Assembly: GCA_024036415.1 (NCBI GenBank)
Contig: JAMWET010000034.1
Location: forward strand, 358,501-422,500
DNA length: 64,000 nucleotides
DNA from: Prochilodus magdalenae
Taxonomy: Eukaryota > Chordata > Actinopteri > Characiformes > Prochilodontidae
Direction of reading: 5' to 3'
In this document: one piece after another, positions 26,186 to 38,500 of the stretch
How the letters are laid out: every line of letters begins with the position of its first letter
Numbering within the stretch: the first letter of the stretch is position 1
The notes under the pieces: generated by a model
Told to the model about the DNA's origin: nothing
The model's database searches: none
What the model saw: the letters and a program-made list of their open reading frames with translations, nothing else
Translations under genes and position numbers: made by a program

Positions 26186-27202
26186 TGGGTTACACAGGTT
26201 TAACAGTCTGCCCATGTCTCATGCTAAATACTGAGCTTGTAAAAACGTGTAACTGTACAAAAAGCTTAACTGCTTCATAATCATCCTCCTATAGGCTTTG
26301 TTTGCACTTTGTTTGCATCAAGACGAGGCTGAGGTACATATATACTGTGGACCACTGGCATGCTTCTCACAGAGCACACATCTAAAGTCCATTTCTGCAG
26401 TGAGTGAACAAAGCTGGACTGGACAGTAAGACTGAATGGGCTGTTTTTACCTGTTATGACACTTTGAAAAGACCTCCGGACGCTAAGCTGCTGTTCCCCC
26501 CTGCGTTCCCCGCGAACGCACATGACTGTTCCTGAAGCCTAATAGGAAATTATGTGTTATTATTTCCCGCCACTTGACACCCGATTATGAAATGGCACAA
26601 TGCAAAGAGCTGCGAAGGGAGATGAGGTGGAGGATGAAATGAGCGGTGGAGAAGCGCGCCGATTCTTAGAAAAAAATAATGCTGGCTTTAATTCATTACT
26701 CACGAGGAGCAATATTCACCTCATTAAACCGAAATGAAGGAAAAGAAAGTCATTTTGCCTCCACATGCGGCCTCATCACAGACATCAAATCCTCAGGGTG
26801 AGCTCGGTGTCCTCCCCCTCGCACTCTTCATCAGTCTCTATGAAATGAACTCGCCGTAATTCGGATTTCTCCTTTCCAGCATAGGCCTCCGGCTGATACG
26901 CACCTTCAAAAGTTTAGGGACTAGTTTCTTTCTTTTGAATGTCTTTCAGGTAATGTTCGAATTGGATCGTTGCTCATACCTCCATCACCAAGTTAATCGT
27001 AGGTGATCCATGTGAGTGTAATAACTGTGTAGTTACACATTAACGAAGCAGGCAGGGTAACTACTGGGGATGTACTTATTGTTACAGATGGATTATAGCA
27101 CTGCAGCTTTTTAAGAAAGAGAAGGAAAAAACTATATATTTAATGTCACTATCAAGTTAGTTTGGAGCATTCATGTAAATTTTATAGAAATGCACATAGA
27201 GA
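26186..27202. other. Intergenic; candidate conserved non-coding element at 26530-26900
   Basis: 26530-26900 is complex, non-repetitive sequence with homeodomain-type cores (tttaattcattac, ctcattaaacc). No open frame fits a family. Its quality is like that of vertebrate developmental enhancers, but I have no alignment. Confidence 0.3.
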
Positions 27203-27571
27203 TACAGGGGTTGGACAATGAAACTGAAACACCTGTCATTTTAGTGTGGGAGGTCTCATGGCTAAATTGGACCAGCCTGGTGGCCAATCTTCATTAATTG
27301 CACATTTCACCAGTAAGAGCAGAGTGTGAAGGTTCAGTTAGCAGGTAAGAGCACAGTTCTGCTCAAAATACTGCAATGCACACAGCATTATGGGTGACAT
27401 ACCAGAGTTCAAAAGAGGACACATTGTTGGTGCAAGTCTTGCTGGCGCATCTGTGACCAAGACAGCAAGTCTTTGTGATGTATCAAGAGCCACGGTATCC
27501 AGGGTAATGTCAGCATACCACCAAGAAGGACGAACCTCCACCAGCATCACGTAGTGACCTGGCCACTATCC
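27203..27571 (+). mobile_element. Tc1-like non-autonomous element, copy C (right end missing)
   Basis: Starts tacaggggttggacaatg like copies A and B, and carries the same transposase start (KRGHIVGASLAGASVTKTAS). It breaks off after gtgacctggccactatcct, where copy A continues. No right inverted repeat follows. Confidence 0.8.
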
Positions 27572-28247
27572 TAACATTACACAAGTTAAACCCCAGAGAA
27601 GAAGTATCTCCAGATTTTGATAACAGAAATTGTGTTATTAATGCATAGCTACACAGTTATTAGAGACATTTCACATAAAGTGTAAGCATTTAGAAATAAA
27701 CTCAGTAAGGTTTTAATAATTTGGAGGCCTGTCTCGAGGTAGAACCGTTTGTAAAGTTGGTTGTGCCTCGGATGAATCTGACTACAGTGAGCTTGTTGGA
27801 AGGTAGATGTGGGTGGATTATCTGCCATAGTGATCATGTCTTCAGCAGCATTTGCATTTGAGGCCTTAATATCAAACCAGGCCTTCTGATTGGGCCTGTA
27901 CACATGACACTAACATGTAAAGTTGTATTATGTGGTCTGAAAAACTCAGACGTTTAAATGATGATTTTTAGGCTTTTTATGGTGAACCACAGCAGCGCAC
28001 TTACTCCATATTTAAGTGCCTTCTATTTCTCCATTATTAGTTCATTTTATTTCATTTAATTTTAACAAAACATATGCTTTAATATCCTGTCTGTCAATAA
28101 TGCGTAGCGCAGCACTGTACTACAGTACCCGGCAAATTCATCATATAACCATGAAACCAATACCATTCGTATCCTGGAAAAGGTACTACACCAGAGTATA
28201 TTAAAGAAGCATCTGAGCTAAATTAACTACATCAGTATCTGCAAAGA
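27572..28247. other. Intergenic, no feature seen
   Basis: Nothing supported. Confidence 0.25.
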
Positions 28248-28249
28248 TT

Positions 28250-29792
28250 AAGACATATAGGCATATAGAGGTATAAGGTGGAGATACATAGAGGTATAAG
28301 GTGGAGATATGTAGAGTATAAGGTGAAGATACATAGAGGTATAAGGTGGAGATGTGTAGAGGTATAAGGTGGAGATATGTAGAGGTATATGGTGAAGATG
28401 CATAGAGGTATAAGGTGAGGATACATAGAGGTATAAGGTGGAGATACATAGAGGTATAGGGTGGAGATAAATAGAGGTATAAGGTGGAGATACATAGAGG
28501 TATAAGGTGGAGATGTGTAGAGGTATAAGGTGAAGATACATAGAGGTATAAGGTGGAGATGTGTAGAGGTATAAGGTTGAGATATGTAGAGGTATAAGGT
28601 GGAGATACATAGAGGTATAAGGTGGAGATATGTAGAGGTATAAGGTGGAGATACATAGAGGTATAAGGTGGAGATACATAGAGGTATAGGGTGGAGATAC
28701 ATAGAGGTATAAGGTAAAGATACATAGAGGTATAAAGTGGAGATGTGTAGAGGTATAGGGTGGAGATACATAGAGGTATAAGGTGGAGATGTGTAGAGGT
28801 ATAAGGTGAAGATACATAGAGGTATAAGGTGGAGATATGTAGAGGTGTAAGGTGAAGATACATAGAGGTATAAGGTGGAGATATGTAGAGGTGTAAGGTG
28901 AAGATACATAGAGGTATAAGGTGGAGATATGTAGAGGTATAAGGTGGAGATATGTAGAGGTATAAGGTGGAGATATGTAGAGGTATAAGGTGGAGATATG
29001 TAGAGGTATAAGGTGGAGATGTGTAGAGGTATAAGGTGAAGATACATAGAGGTATAAGGTGGAGATATGTAGAGGTGTAAGGTGAAGATACATAGAGGTA
29101 TAAGGTGGAGATATGTAGAGGTATAAGGTGGAGATGTGTAGAGGTATAGGGTGGAGATACATAGAGGTATAAGGTGGAGATATGTAGAGGTGTAAGGTGA
29201 AGATACATAGAGGTATAAGGTGGAGATACATAGAGGTATAAGGTGGAGATATGTAGAGGTGTAAGGTGAAGATACATAGAGGTATAAGGTGGAGATATGT
29301 AGAGGTATAAGGTGGAGATACATAGAGGTATAAGGTGGAGATAAATAGAGGTATAAGGTGGAGATACATAGAGGTATAAGGTGGAGATACATAGAGGTAT
29401 AAGGTGGAGATACATAGAGGTATAAGGTGGAGATGTGTAGAGGTATAAGGTGGAGATGTGTAGAGGTATAAGGTGGAGATACATAGAGGTATAAGGTGGA
29501 GATATGTAGAGGTATAAGGTGGAGATGTGTAGAGGTATAAGGTGAAGATACATAGAGGTATAAGGTGGAGATACATAGAGGTATAAGGTGGAGATACATA
29601 GAGGTATAAGGTGGAGATGTGTAGAGGTATAAGGTGGAGATACATAGAGGTATAAGGTGGAGATACATAGAGGTATAAGGTGGAGATACATAGAGGTATA
29701 AGGTGGAGATGTGTAGAGGTATAAGGTGGAGATGTGTAGAGGTATAAGGTGGAGATGTGTAGAGGTATAAGGTGGAGATGTGTAGAGGTATA
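28250..29792. repeat. Minisatellite, 23-bp unit, about 65-67 copies
   Basis: Tandem array of catagaggtataaggtggag plus ata, with variants in the last bases (acatag, atgtag, gtgtag, aaatag) and some ggtgaag. The unit is 23 bp, so successive copies shift the frame by two. Minus-strand stops are absent from the unit in every frame, so three long minus-strand open frames (553, 525 and 465 codons) run through the array. They encode Thr/Ser/Pro/Tyr/Leu repeats and are not genes. Confidence 0.96.
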
Positions 29793-30624
29793 AAATGTAC
29801 AAGATACACAACACAGAATCTTCAGAAAGTCCTAACACTTTACCAGAACATTTAATCTCCATCTACAGTATAATAGCCCACTCAGTGTAAGCCTGTTGGA
29901 CCTAAGAGGGCCGCGTCATGTTCGTTCCACCTCCACTGAAAATAATGTTCAGGAATAACAGCACACTTGTTAAACTGAGGGGAAAAAATCCATTTATTTA
30001 ATTTAAGTCGTGTTTTTGGGATTGCTGTGGCCCAGTGCGCTACACCTCAAAGGCAGAATGCAGTAGATAAATGAGAGGCAGTCAAAAGAATCTGCGGCAC
30101 GCAAAGCCAGATAGTTGTGCTTTTCTCATAATGGCTTTTTCAAAAGCTATTATTATATATGAGAAAATAAGTAGACTTGGTTTCTGCAAGGTTGATAGGA
30201 ATGAAAAACACCTTTTATTTTGCTTTTAATTAAGTTCTTATTTTCTCCACTGCTTTATCTGGCTGTGCTTATTTATGTTTGGGGAAATTTGAAGGTTATT
30301 GTGTAGAAGAGCTAAATGCCTGTCCTATGGTGTGGCACGTCTATATGGTATCTTTAATATTTAATATATATGTTTGTTGTAGTATGTAAACAAGACGTAC
30401 TATCCACTAATTGGTTTATATGGCCTATATATGAAAACTTAGACATTTTTAATTCATTTTTGTGATGTCACAGTACCAACATATATACTCATATCTGTAT
30501 ATTCGTCCTGTAGCAGTTCAGCTCCACCCATTGTCACACTTAATAGTATACTCTCAGACTGCATTTTGGAAATCAAGACAGAGATCATTTACATATATCA
30601 GCTGTATCAGCTGTAAAGGTGACA
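29793..30624. other. Intergenic; possible conserved non-coding stretch 30030-30260
   Basis: 30030-30260 is non-repetitive with a central cttttaattaagttc homeodomain-type core. Nothing is coding. Confidence 0.25.
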
Positions 30625-31073
30625 TAGACTACCAGTCAAAAGTTTAGTGACACCCAGTTAAATGGATGTTGTTGGTGATCTTAAAGACTCTACAGGCTTA
30701 CACTTAGCAGTTCCAATTGATAAGATGTCTGAAACACTACATACCCTGAAATACCACATATGCTCTTGATGCATATATACATATATATATTAATGTGCAA
30801 TGTGCTCTAGTTACTCTTTCAGTTTAGTGAATATACTTGATGGACAGTATACATGTATACATATACATGATGATGGCATCCGCCTCCACTGCAGGTTAAG
30901 AAAGCTGGTTTATCCTCCTGTAGTTCCATTTTGGAGGTGTTTAAGGTAGACTGTATAATTCCATGAGTGCTATTTTATAGTTTGGTGTCTTCACTTTTAT
31001 TCTAAAGTATTAAGATAAACATAAGGAGAACCTTCTATGAGTAGTTGTGTCTATACGTTTGAGTGGTGCTGTA
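30625..31073 (+). mobile_element. MITE family B, copy 1
   Basis: Begins actaccagtcaaaagtttag and ends ctatacgtttgagtggtgct, which are imperfect inverse repeats. The inner part (gatcttaaagactctacagg, cctccactgcaggttaagaa) recurs in inverse orientation at 42494-43020. It has no coding capacity. Confidence 0.6.
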
Positions 31074-31862
31074 TGTAGAATGTAATAAGCTGAACTCAAA
31101 TTCCTGGAGTTTGCTAACGTAGCTAAGACATGATGGAAGCTTCTCATGATTTTTACAGTTTTCTCTGAGTCCCTAACAGGAAAATCCTCCTAAAGCTACA
31201 AGAATCAGTTGTTTACTGTCGTGTCATGCACTGCAAAAACAAGTGTAAAACAGGGCAGTTGTCTGGCAGCAGGAGTGCCCGGGAAATGTCTGTACAAATA
31301 CAGAAAGGTACTGTTTTTATAAAAACACAGATAAATCATAGAAACACAGTAAATATCTTTGCCACAAATATGCAATGGCAAAGTATAACTCATCTTCACC
31401 ATTGGCTCCTGGTTTCATCTCTTCACTGTTTTATTCACCCTCTTCGCGTTGTCTTCCCCTCTGACTGTTTTATTGAGTCTTCATGTTGAGTAACTCCAGC
31501 TCAGGCAGGCCAGGGTTTATAACTGATTTAAATGTGAGCAGGCCGGCTTACACGCGCACTATAATATCTTTTCCTTTTCTCCATAAAGATACTTCTTTCA
31601 GTTTTAGCCAATACATTTACAGAGTGCTGCTTTTCAAACCACATCCAGTTCCTGAACGATCTCAGACAGACTTGCTTATGAGGTTCTGTCAGTGTATAAA
31701 ATGCTGTTTCTAGAAAAATGGACATAAATATGGACAGAGTTCAGGCCTGGAGATCTGTAGTTAGTTCTTCATCTGCCTGGGTTTGTCTTTTTTTTCTTTT
31801 TCACTATCACACCCCAACATATGTAACATATATAACACACTGTCCAAAGAAAAAAAAAAAAA
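31074..31862. other. Intergenic, no gene seen
   Basis: The last part (31836-31862) is a remnant end of MITE family A (ctgtccaaagaaaa) running into an A-tract. Confidence 0.3.
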
Positions 31863-31865
31863 AAA

Positions 31866-31911
<46 letters not shown>
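31863..31911. repeat. (AT)n microsatellite
   Basis: Nearly pure TA run, joined to the hairpin at 31912. Confidence 0.9.
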
Positions 31912-32100
31912 ACCAATAGCAACTATTGATATATCATTATTAGATTATTGTAATATATGTATAATCTACTTCATAATCTTATGTAATTTAAATTTACCGA
32001 TACATATACTTTATAACATATATATATATACAATATATATCTATAGATTATAAATAGATTACAATAATCTAATAATGATATATCAAGAGTTGCTATTGGT
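31912..32100. repeat. Inverted repeat, 43-bp arms, about 103-bp loop
   Basis: Left arm 31912-31954 (starting accaatagcaactattgat) and right arm 32058-32100 (ending gagttgctattggt) are reverse complements apart from one base. The loop is AT-rich. It may be a MITE or an expanded AT palindrome. Confidence 0.85.
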
Positions 32101-32190
32101 TAGATTATATATAACAGAAAATATTAAATTAAATACATTGCTTAGATATTAGATGATATATTAGATAATCTAATCAATTAACCAATGCCT

Positions 32191-32424
32191 CGTCACTGTC
32201 CAAAAAACATGTATCTCCACTTTTGTCCATTTTACTTTTATACATCATATGAACACATCAGCTACTGTTTACACCAAGTGAGAATCTCATGATGAATGCA
32301 CCAACAGAAATGGCCCACCACTGTTTGGAAAGATGTCTGGTTCCATTGACTTACATTGAAGTTAAATGAGGTTTTTGGCCTCTCCTGTAAAGTTGCCTTT
32401 TTGGAGATGCTTGTTTTTCTTTGG
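32191..32424 (+). mobile_element. MITE family A, copy 1 (right end truncated)
   Basis: Left end cgtcactgtccaaaa; inside are gtttggaaagatgtctggtt and tttttggcctctcctgtaaa, close to copies at 35163 and 39160. The right terminal repeat stops at ttgg before acagcgacg. Confidence 0.7.
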
Positions 32425-32618
32425 TTAGAGCTGCTCTGCCACCAAGCAACTACCCTAACACTGTAACATGATGTAACAAGGTATTATATGCCACTCAGAC
32501 AAACAAGCAGACTTTCACACACGCAAAGAAGCAATCAGATAGCAGTCAGACAGACCATATAGGAGATTACATGTTAGACAGGTATACAGGACATATAGAT
32601 GAATAACAGGATATCATA

Positions 32619-32830
32619 GAAAACATGTACCTTCAAAATAACAACTTTACAGGAGAGGGCAAACACCTGATGTAATTCTAATGTCAGTAAATGGAACCAG
32701 ACTTCTTTCCAAGCAGTTTTGGGTCATTCCTGTTGGCCCATTTATCAAACAGCAGCTGCTGAGTTCAAACGATGCAGAAAAGTACAAATTGATAAAAATG
32801 GAGAGACATGTTTTTCTTTGGACAGCGCCG
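32619..32830 (-). mobile_element. MITE family A, copy 2 (inverted)
   Basis: Inverse copy of the same family: aactttacaggagaggg near its left and gtttttctttggacagcgcc at its right. With copy 1 it forms an inverted pair about 195 bp apart. Confidence 0.7.
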
Positions 32831-34539
32831 ATATACAGAATATATGAGACATATTAACATATTAATGCTGGAGAGTAAGAGAGGAGAGTTTGTTCAGGGT
32901 TTGCTCTGTTTGTGTTAATCAGTATGTGTGAGTGCGTGTGTCTCTGGATATTAACTGAAGAACTTTAGATCAAAACAATTGTCAGATTTTTCACTAGCAC
33001 TTTAACCAGCAGTTTTCCTGCAAAGATCCTGGCCCTGAAATTACAATCACAAAAGATTCCGGAGCTCGACGGCCTACTGTCCCAGGCGGCAGGGCTGGGG
33101 CTCTTGAAAGAGGGGGACCCCTTTATGAATCAGCACAAAACAGATTAATGCAAAGTGCTGAAAGGGTCGAAAGGTCGGCCCGGGCGAACAAACAATGAGT
33201 TCAGCTCTCTTTCACTGGGGTCACACGTACAGAATCGGAGCAGGCCGGGGTGAACTGGCCAAGAGAAAGGGAAAGGTCACCAGTAGCACCCTCCCCAACC
33301 CCTCCCTCCAAAACACACACACAGTCTCCAGTCCCACCTCCGCTCCTGAGGAGGGTATATGTTCCCAAACAGCGGCCCATAGCTTTTGTTCCGACGAGAC
33401 GCAGGCTAAAAAAAAAAAGAGGGAGTCAAAGGAGGGACGAAAAAAGGAGAAATCTTTAATCACCTTTTTGAAAAGGACTATTGGCTGGGAGTCTGCGCAC
33501 TCCTCTGAACTGTCCGTCAGCCTTACGGGGGGAAGTTTCGGGAGCCATCTCTCCGTGACAGGCGGGACGGAAGGGCCAGATGGAGGGGTGGGAAAAAGCA
33601 GCGGAGAAGAGGAGGGAAAGGCTAGCGAGGGATTAGGCAAAAAAAAATGAGGGTGACAAAATTCAGGGGAAAAAAAATTGTGTAGAATGCTCGCCGCTTG
33701 GCTGGTGTGTGTGACCAACGCTTTCCCACAATCCAGCTTTGTTCGCTGGTGTGTCACGGCGCAAATGCGAAGCCACGGACCGCTGAGAAGAGGAGAGGAA
33801 GAGGAGAGGCAGGAGAGGATGGAGGGAGGATGAGGGACGGATATAAGGAACTGGAAGAGCAGCTAGCTTGTGTTTTCCAAAAAAAGCTCCCATCTCTCCA
33901 TCTCATTTCCATAAGATTTACTCCGGCAAAAACGCCTCAGTTCCTTTTTATTATCCTCTCCGCAAGCCCCCCACCTCCCCCACCCCACCTCTTATTTAAC
34001 TCTAAAGCGCAGGAGCAGGAACTCTTTGATCCAGTCGACCTTCCTAGTGATAAAGCCGCTCATATCTAGCCTCAAAGCCTGACACGAACAGCGTGCGGTA
34101 ACGTAGGCCTCACCGCTGGACTGAATCAGGTTTCATACGGCTAACGTGGGCAGCGATCTCATGTACACATAAAGCGGAATTCTGAAGATTTTCCACAATT
34201 TGTGCACACTCACGGAAGGAAGACGTAAACAAAGTCTTTCAGAGTGGTTTGAAGTCAAATCCTTCGTTCTGGGCAACTTTACCAGCTGAGAGTTTACAGT
34301 GATGGTGATAGGAACCAGACACTGGAAGTGTTTAGTGATTGGGAATACGCTGCCTGAAACCTTAGAGGGCCTTCGTTTTCACAGTGGTTTAACAGTAAGG
34401 GCTTGGCCTAAAAAAATACCCATTCTATTCCAAGCGCAGCGGTACATTCAGGATGTTGCAAGGCACCAACAAGATGCAAGGTTTTGCCTCGTAAGACCTT
34501 TCTGTTATAACAAACACCTAAAACGTTTTTGGAGTGGAT
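32831..34539. other. Intergenic, GC-richer island 33040-34060
   Basis: 33040-34060 is GC-richer than its surroundings and has overlapping open frames on both strands (up to 178 codons). They overlap one another and show no domain, so I call none. Around 34215-34330 is a diverged piece of the TTAA-type MITE (cagagtggtttgaagtcaaa). Confidence 0.3.
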
Positions 34540-34790
34540 GTACAGGTAAAGGTTTAGAGACGGCTACTCATAGAAGGTCATAAAAGTGAAGACATGAAAC
34601 TATTGAATCATGAATCAATTCTGTTGGTCCTTGCATCAAGAATATTCGGTAGATTGAACGGGAAACTAGAGCTTTTCAAATGGTAAACGAATATAGTATA
34701 TATATAGATTATAGGTGGAAAAATATAATATTGTGCTACATCAAGAGTAGATGTGGTATATCAGGATATGTATTGTTTCAGCCTGCAGGG
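34540..34790 (-). mobile_element. MITE family B, fragment
   Basis: Shares tatatcaggatatgtattgt and gctactcatagaaggtc-like phrases with 42494-43020, in the same orientation. Heavily deleted. Confidence 0.45.
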
Positions 34791-34798
34791 CCTGCTTT

Positions 34799-34891
34799 AG
34801 TTGGTGTAGCTCAGCGGGTAACACCACTACCTGCCAGGGAGTCACCACCACAAGTGGGAGACTGGGGTTCAGCTAAATGCCGTAAATGTTT
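34799..34891 (+). repeat. tRNA-derived SINE, copy 7 (internally deleted)
   Basis: Head GGTGTAGCTCAGCGGGTAAC runs through to GACTGGGGTTC, then jumps straight to the tail GCTAAATGCCGTAAATG. The body is lost. Confidence 0.75.
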
Positions 34892-35162
34892 AAGAAGTGG
34901 GTGTCCAAACTTTTTACTGGTTGATAAACAACAGTACCTGGTGTACATTACCTTCGGGCTCTTTCCACAGTTTAATAGTAAAGACCAGTCTTAATTTACT
35001 TTGTGTTGATGTTGAGAAAGCAAGCAGCTAGTATAGGTAATGTTAGCTACTGGCAGCCCCAAATAACTAACGTTAGCATAGCTAACTAATATTTTGGTGA
35101 CCAAGCTAATTTACATCAGAGCGGACACAAGAAACCTTATACTGTTTATTATCTTTATATTT

Positions 35163-35408
35163 CGTCGCTGTCCAAAGAAAACATGTTTCTCCATTTTTGT
35201 TGATTTTTACTTCTATGCCTCATTTGATCACACAAGCTGCTGTTTACACTGTGTGGAGATTTCATAAAAAATGGACCAATAGAAATGACCCAAAACGTCT
35301 TGGAAAGACGTCTGGTTCCACTGACTTCCATTCAAATTAAAAGAGGTTTTTGGCCTCTCCTGTAAAGTTGCCATTTTGGAGATACCTGTTTTTCTTTGGA
35401 CAGCGACG
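35163..35408 (+). mobile_element. MITE family A, copy 3 (full length)
   Basis: A 246-bp unit with left end cgtcgctgtccaaagaaaac and right end its inverse gtttttctttggacagcgac. Inner phrases gtcttggaaagacgtctggt and gtttttggcctctcctgtaa occur in every copy. No coding capacity. Confidence 0.85.
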
Positions 35409-35439
35409 ATATCTATTCCCTATAATTCCTATATATTCC

Positions 35440-35441
35440 TA

Positions 35442-35522
<81 letters not shown>
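35440..35522. repeat. (AT)n microsatellite
   Basis: About 80 bp of pure TA. Confidence 0.95.
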
Positions 35523-38500
35523 CTATAACTATCTATTTCCTATAAACTTGTATGACCATTGAGGGGTCTCACTGAAACCGACCAATCAGAGCAGAGCACA
35601 ACATATTATTCATGAGCTCACCAAACAAGGAAAACAGCTCATTTAATTCCAGGACCAAATCATAGAGTGTAAATGGGTAAAACACACCTGGGCTTTTTCC
35701 ACCACAAGCAAAGTCATATACCTTCCAAGCAGAACATCAGTTCTGAAATCCTGAATACATGCGTTCTATAGCATCTTTAAGTAACTCCAAACCTACAAAA
35801 TGCTCATATGTACTAAAAACATTCTGGAAAAAAAACTAGTTCCCAAATGTTTGATGGGCAGAGAGTTTGGATGGGGCCTCTGGGATGACTCGATTACATA
35901 AGTATCTACAGGGGTTAAGATGTGGGTTGCCATGTTATGGACTGGACCTGTCCAAAGTGTGTGAGCACTAGGATAGGGTCTAGCAACACCCCCTGCAACC
36001 CAGAAGGATAAAGCTGTTTAGAAGACGAGTGAGTATCCACAAGGGTTAAGATGTATAATATTTTAAAAAGGCATTTAGTACTATATATGATATTAAATAT
36101 TTATTTTGCACTTTCCCTGGAAAACTGGTGTACAACTTGATAGATATTTGTGTTCCTTACACTTTTAAAAATGTTCTTCCAACTTTCATAAGTTCACGTA
36201 AATTGTTGATATCATAAGAGAATCACTCTTGGTTCACCGAAAACCCGTGCTTGGAAAAGAGATTTGTGAATATGAAGAATATTCCGCACTAGACAGAGAC
36301 ACCAGGTATCAGTGGTCATAATTCAAAGGCGATAGCGAGCGGTCCTAGACGAGTGATAAAGAATGTGAAATTTATGGTACTATTCCCACCGATTCCCAGA
36401 ACTTACAACTTCCAGATGCCTCACTTTCCGAATACAGACATTCTACCAAACCGTGAGTCAAAACGTTGGCGTGGATTTGATTGTAAGTATGCATGAAGGC
36501 TTCATAACTTATATCCTGGCTGCTGGCTCTTCACTTTAAAAGCACTGTCTACGGAAGGCCCCTTCCTTTACAGCAACCGCCCACCAGTGTGTGGTTCTGG
36601 GATTCAGCATTTCTTTTCATATTGTTATTTTTCCTACATATAAAAAGTCCACACGGCTCATAACGCAAACCTCCGCGATGTTCCTCGGCAGTGATGAATC
36701 CCAGGCAACTTCATCAGATGAATCGTCTTTGTTTATCAGGCCATTAATGATTATGTATGTGTGAATGAGAAAGACGGAGAAAGAGAGTTTGTACAAGCTT
36801 CCTCTGCCACTCAGTAGATCTATTGGTCTCGTCTCTTTTGTTCTGTCACTTCCTTTGAGGCCGGAGTCTTCTCCTCCGCAGCCTTTGTGTCCTGGATGAA
36901 AAGGGCGCAGTTTATTATGTCCCCCTGTGGCACTCCGTCAAGCAGAGGCAGCCCCGGCAATCCAGCAGCCAGCAAGGTCAGGAGGAAAGTTCTCCAGTGA
37001 CTTTGAAAAAGAGGGGAAGAAAGAGAGAGAGGGAGAATGGAAAGAGGAGTGTGGGCTTGAGACAGGAAGAAAGGGGCAAAAGCCCTGAAAGACAAGAAGA
37101 AAGAAGAATGGTACAAAATTCATAGAGCTTTCTCAGTTTGACCTCTCCAGACTCTCCTGACCTGCTTGGTTTGATCAGATTTGCCTGTTCAAAACTAACC
37201 CCGCTTTGGCCAGTCATGTTCATGAAATCTCAGCTAACGATTCCCCTCTAATAGCGATTAATAATTACTAATAATTGGTCTTTAATTCATTTGTTAATTT
37301 GTTAATTAATATATAAGCCCACAGTGGACTAACTGGGTAGTAGCAGCTCCTAACTGATGACAGACACAGCCGCAGCTCAAATAAACAGACCTTACTCAAT
37401 GACACTCTCTAAAGGGCTTACAGCACCGATATATGAAATACAGGGGTCCGGTGGGGTCCAGAACCCTTAATTCACCTCTTCTCAAAATGTCTCAAAATCA
37501 GTATTTTGAAGTTGCAGGCTATTTGAAAATGACTTATGATGTTATGCTGTCCATAAGACAGCTCCAATACAAATTCAGGGAAAGGTCATTGCTTAGCCTG
37601 GTGCACCACAATAAGCAGGTTTCCGTATTTAGCCTTCTTCACTTGTTACAAATACAGTACTGGTCAGCTTCCGGGTGGCACTGTAGCAAATTGGTTTGCT
37701 CTATCGGTTCTTCATAGTCGAATAACGGTAACTATGCCAGGGGTTCCTTTGAAAAACTGCCCCCCGTGTTAGCCCATGGGTATTTTGTACACTGTAAAGC
37801 ACCAGTCAGAACTGAGAATTATTTCTGCTCTTTAATCCACATATATCTGCCTTAAGTAACTGATGAAGATGCACCCAGTCCACATTCTGTTTGTTTTGGC
37901 ATAAACATATGAGTGTGAAAGCCAGTAATTATGGGATTTAACTGCTGTTAGTTGTAAATGTGAATTGCCTAAACTCCGGGTATCTCTAGAATGGACAGTA
38001 CCCAACCCAGCAGGTAGTGTGATATACTTGGCTAACTGGCAGACTTCAGGATTGACCGCCAACACCACTAACCACAGCTCTCACTCTATTGGTCTATTTA
38101 ACTGCTGCTTTTCTACAATTCTGTGCTGAAACATGTAACTGTGTGTTTCCCCACATGCGCTGCATTGACATGTTGACTAGTGGCATCACTAGGTTAACTG
38201 ATACGGCGTCTCTCTTTATTACAGGTATGTTTGGTAGACCACAAGCCTGGTCTGCTGATCCAAGGTGGTATCAGGATGCAGTGGCTGTCCTAACTTGTGT
38301 CTGGAATGTCCTAATTTGTGAATATAAAATGTGGAATGTTTATTTTTTACATTTTTTAATGAATTTCCGAGGATGATTTGGTGAAATTTATTGATTTTGT
38401 TTTTTATTTTTTAATTAGCAAACATTTATTCATGCATTAACATTCATGTTTAGCTTTCAAACTCAAATGACCAAAAAATAACAGATAATAAATATATAAA

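Noticed and set aside
28250..29792. CRISPR-like regularly spaced repeats
   Set aside because: There are no unique spacers; units are contiguous and the genome is vertebrate.
28201..29862. Three very long minus-strand open frames (553, 525, 465 codons)
   Set aside because: They are translations of a 23-bp tandem repeat that lacks stops in every minus-strand frame.
33195..33757. 151- and 178-codon overlapping frames on both strands
   Set aside because: They overlap each other in a compositionally biased stretch with Lys/Arg or Phe/Pro bias and no domain.
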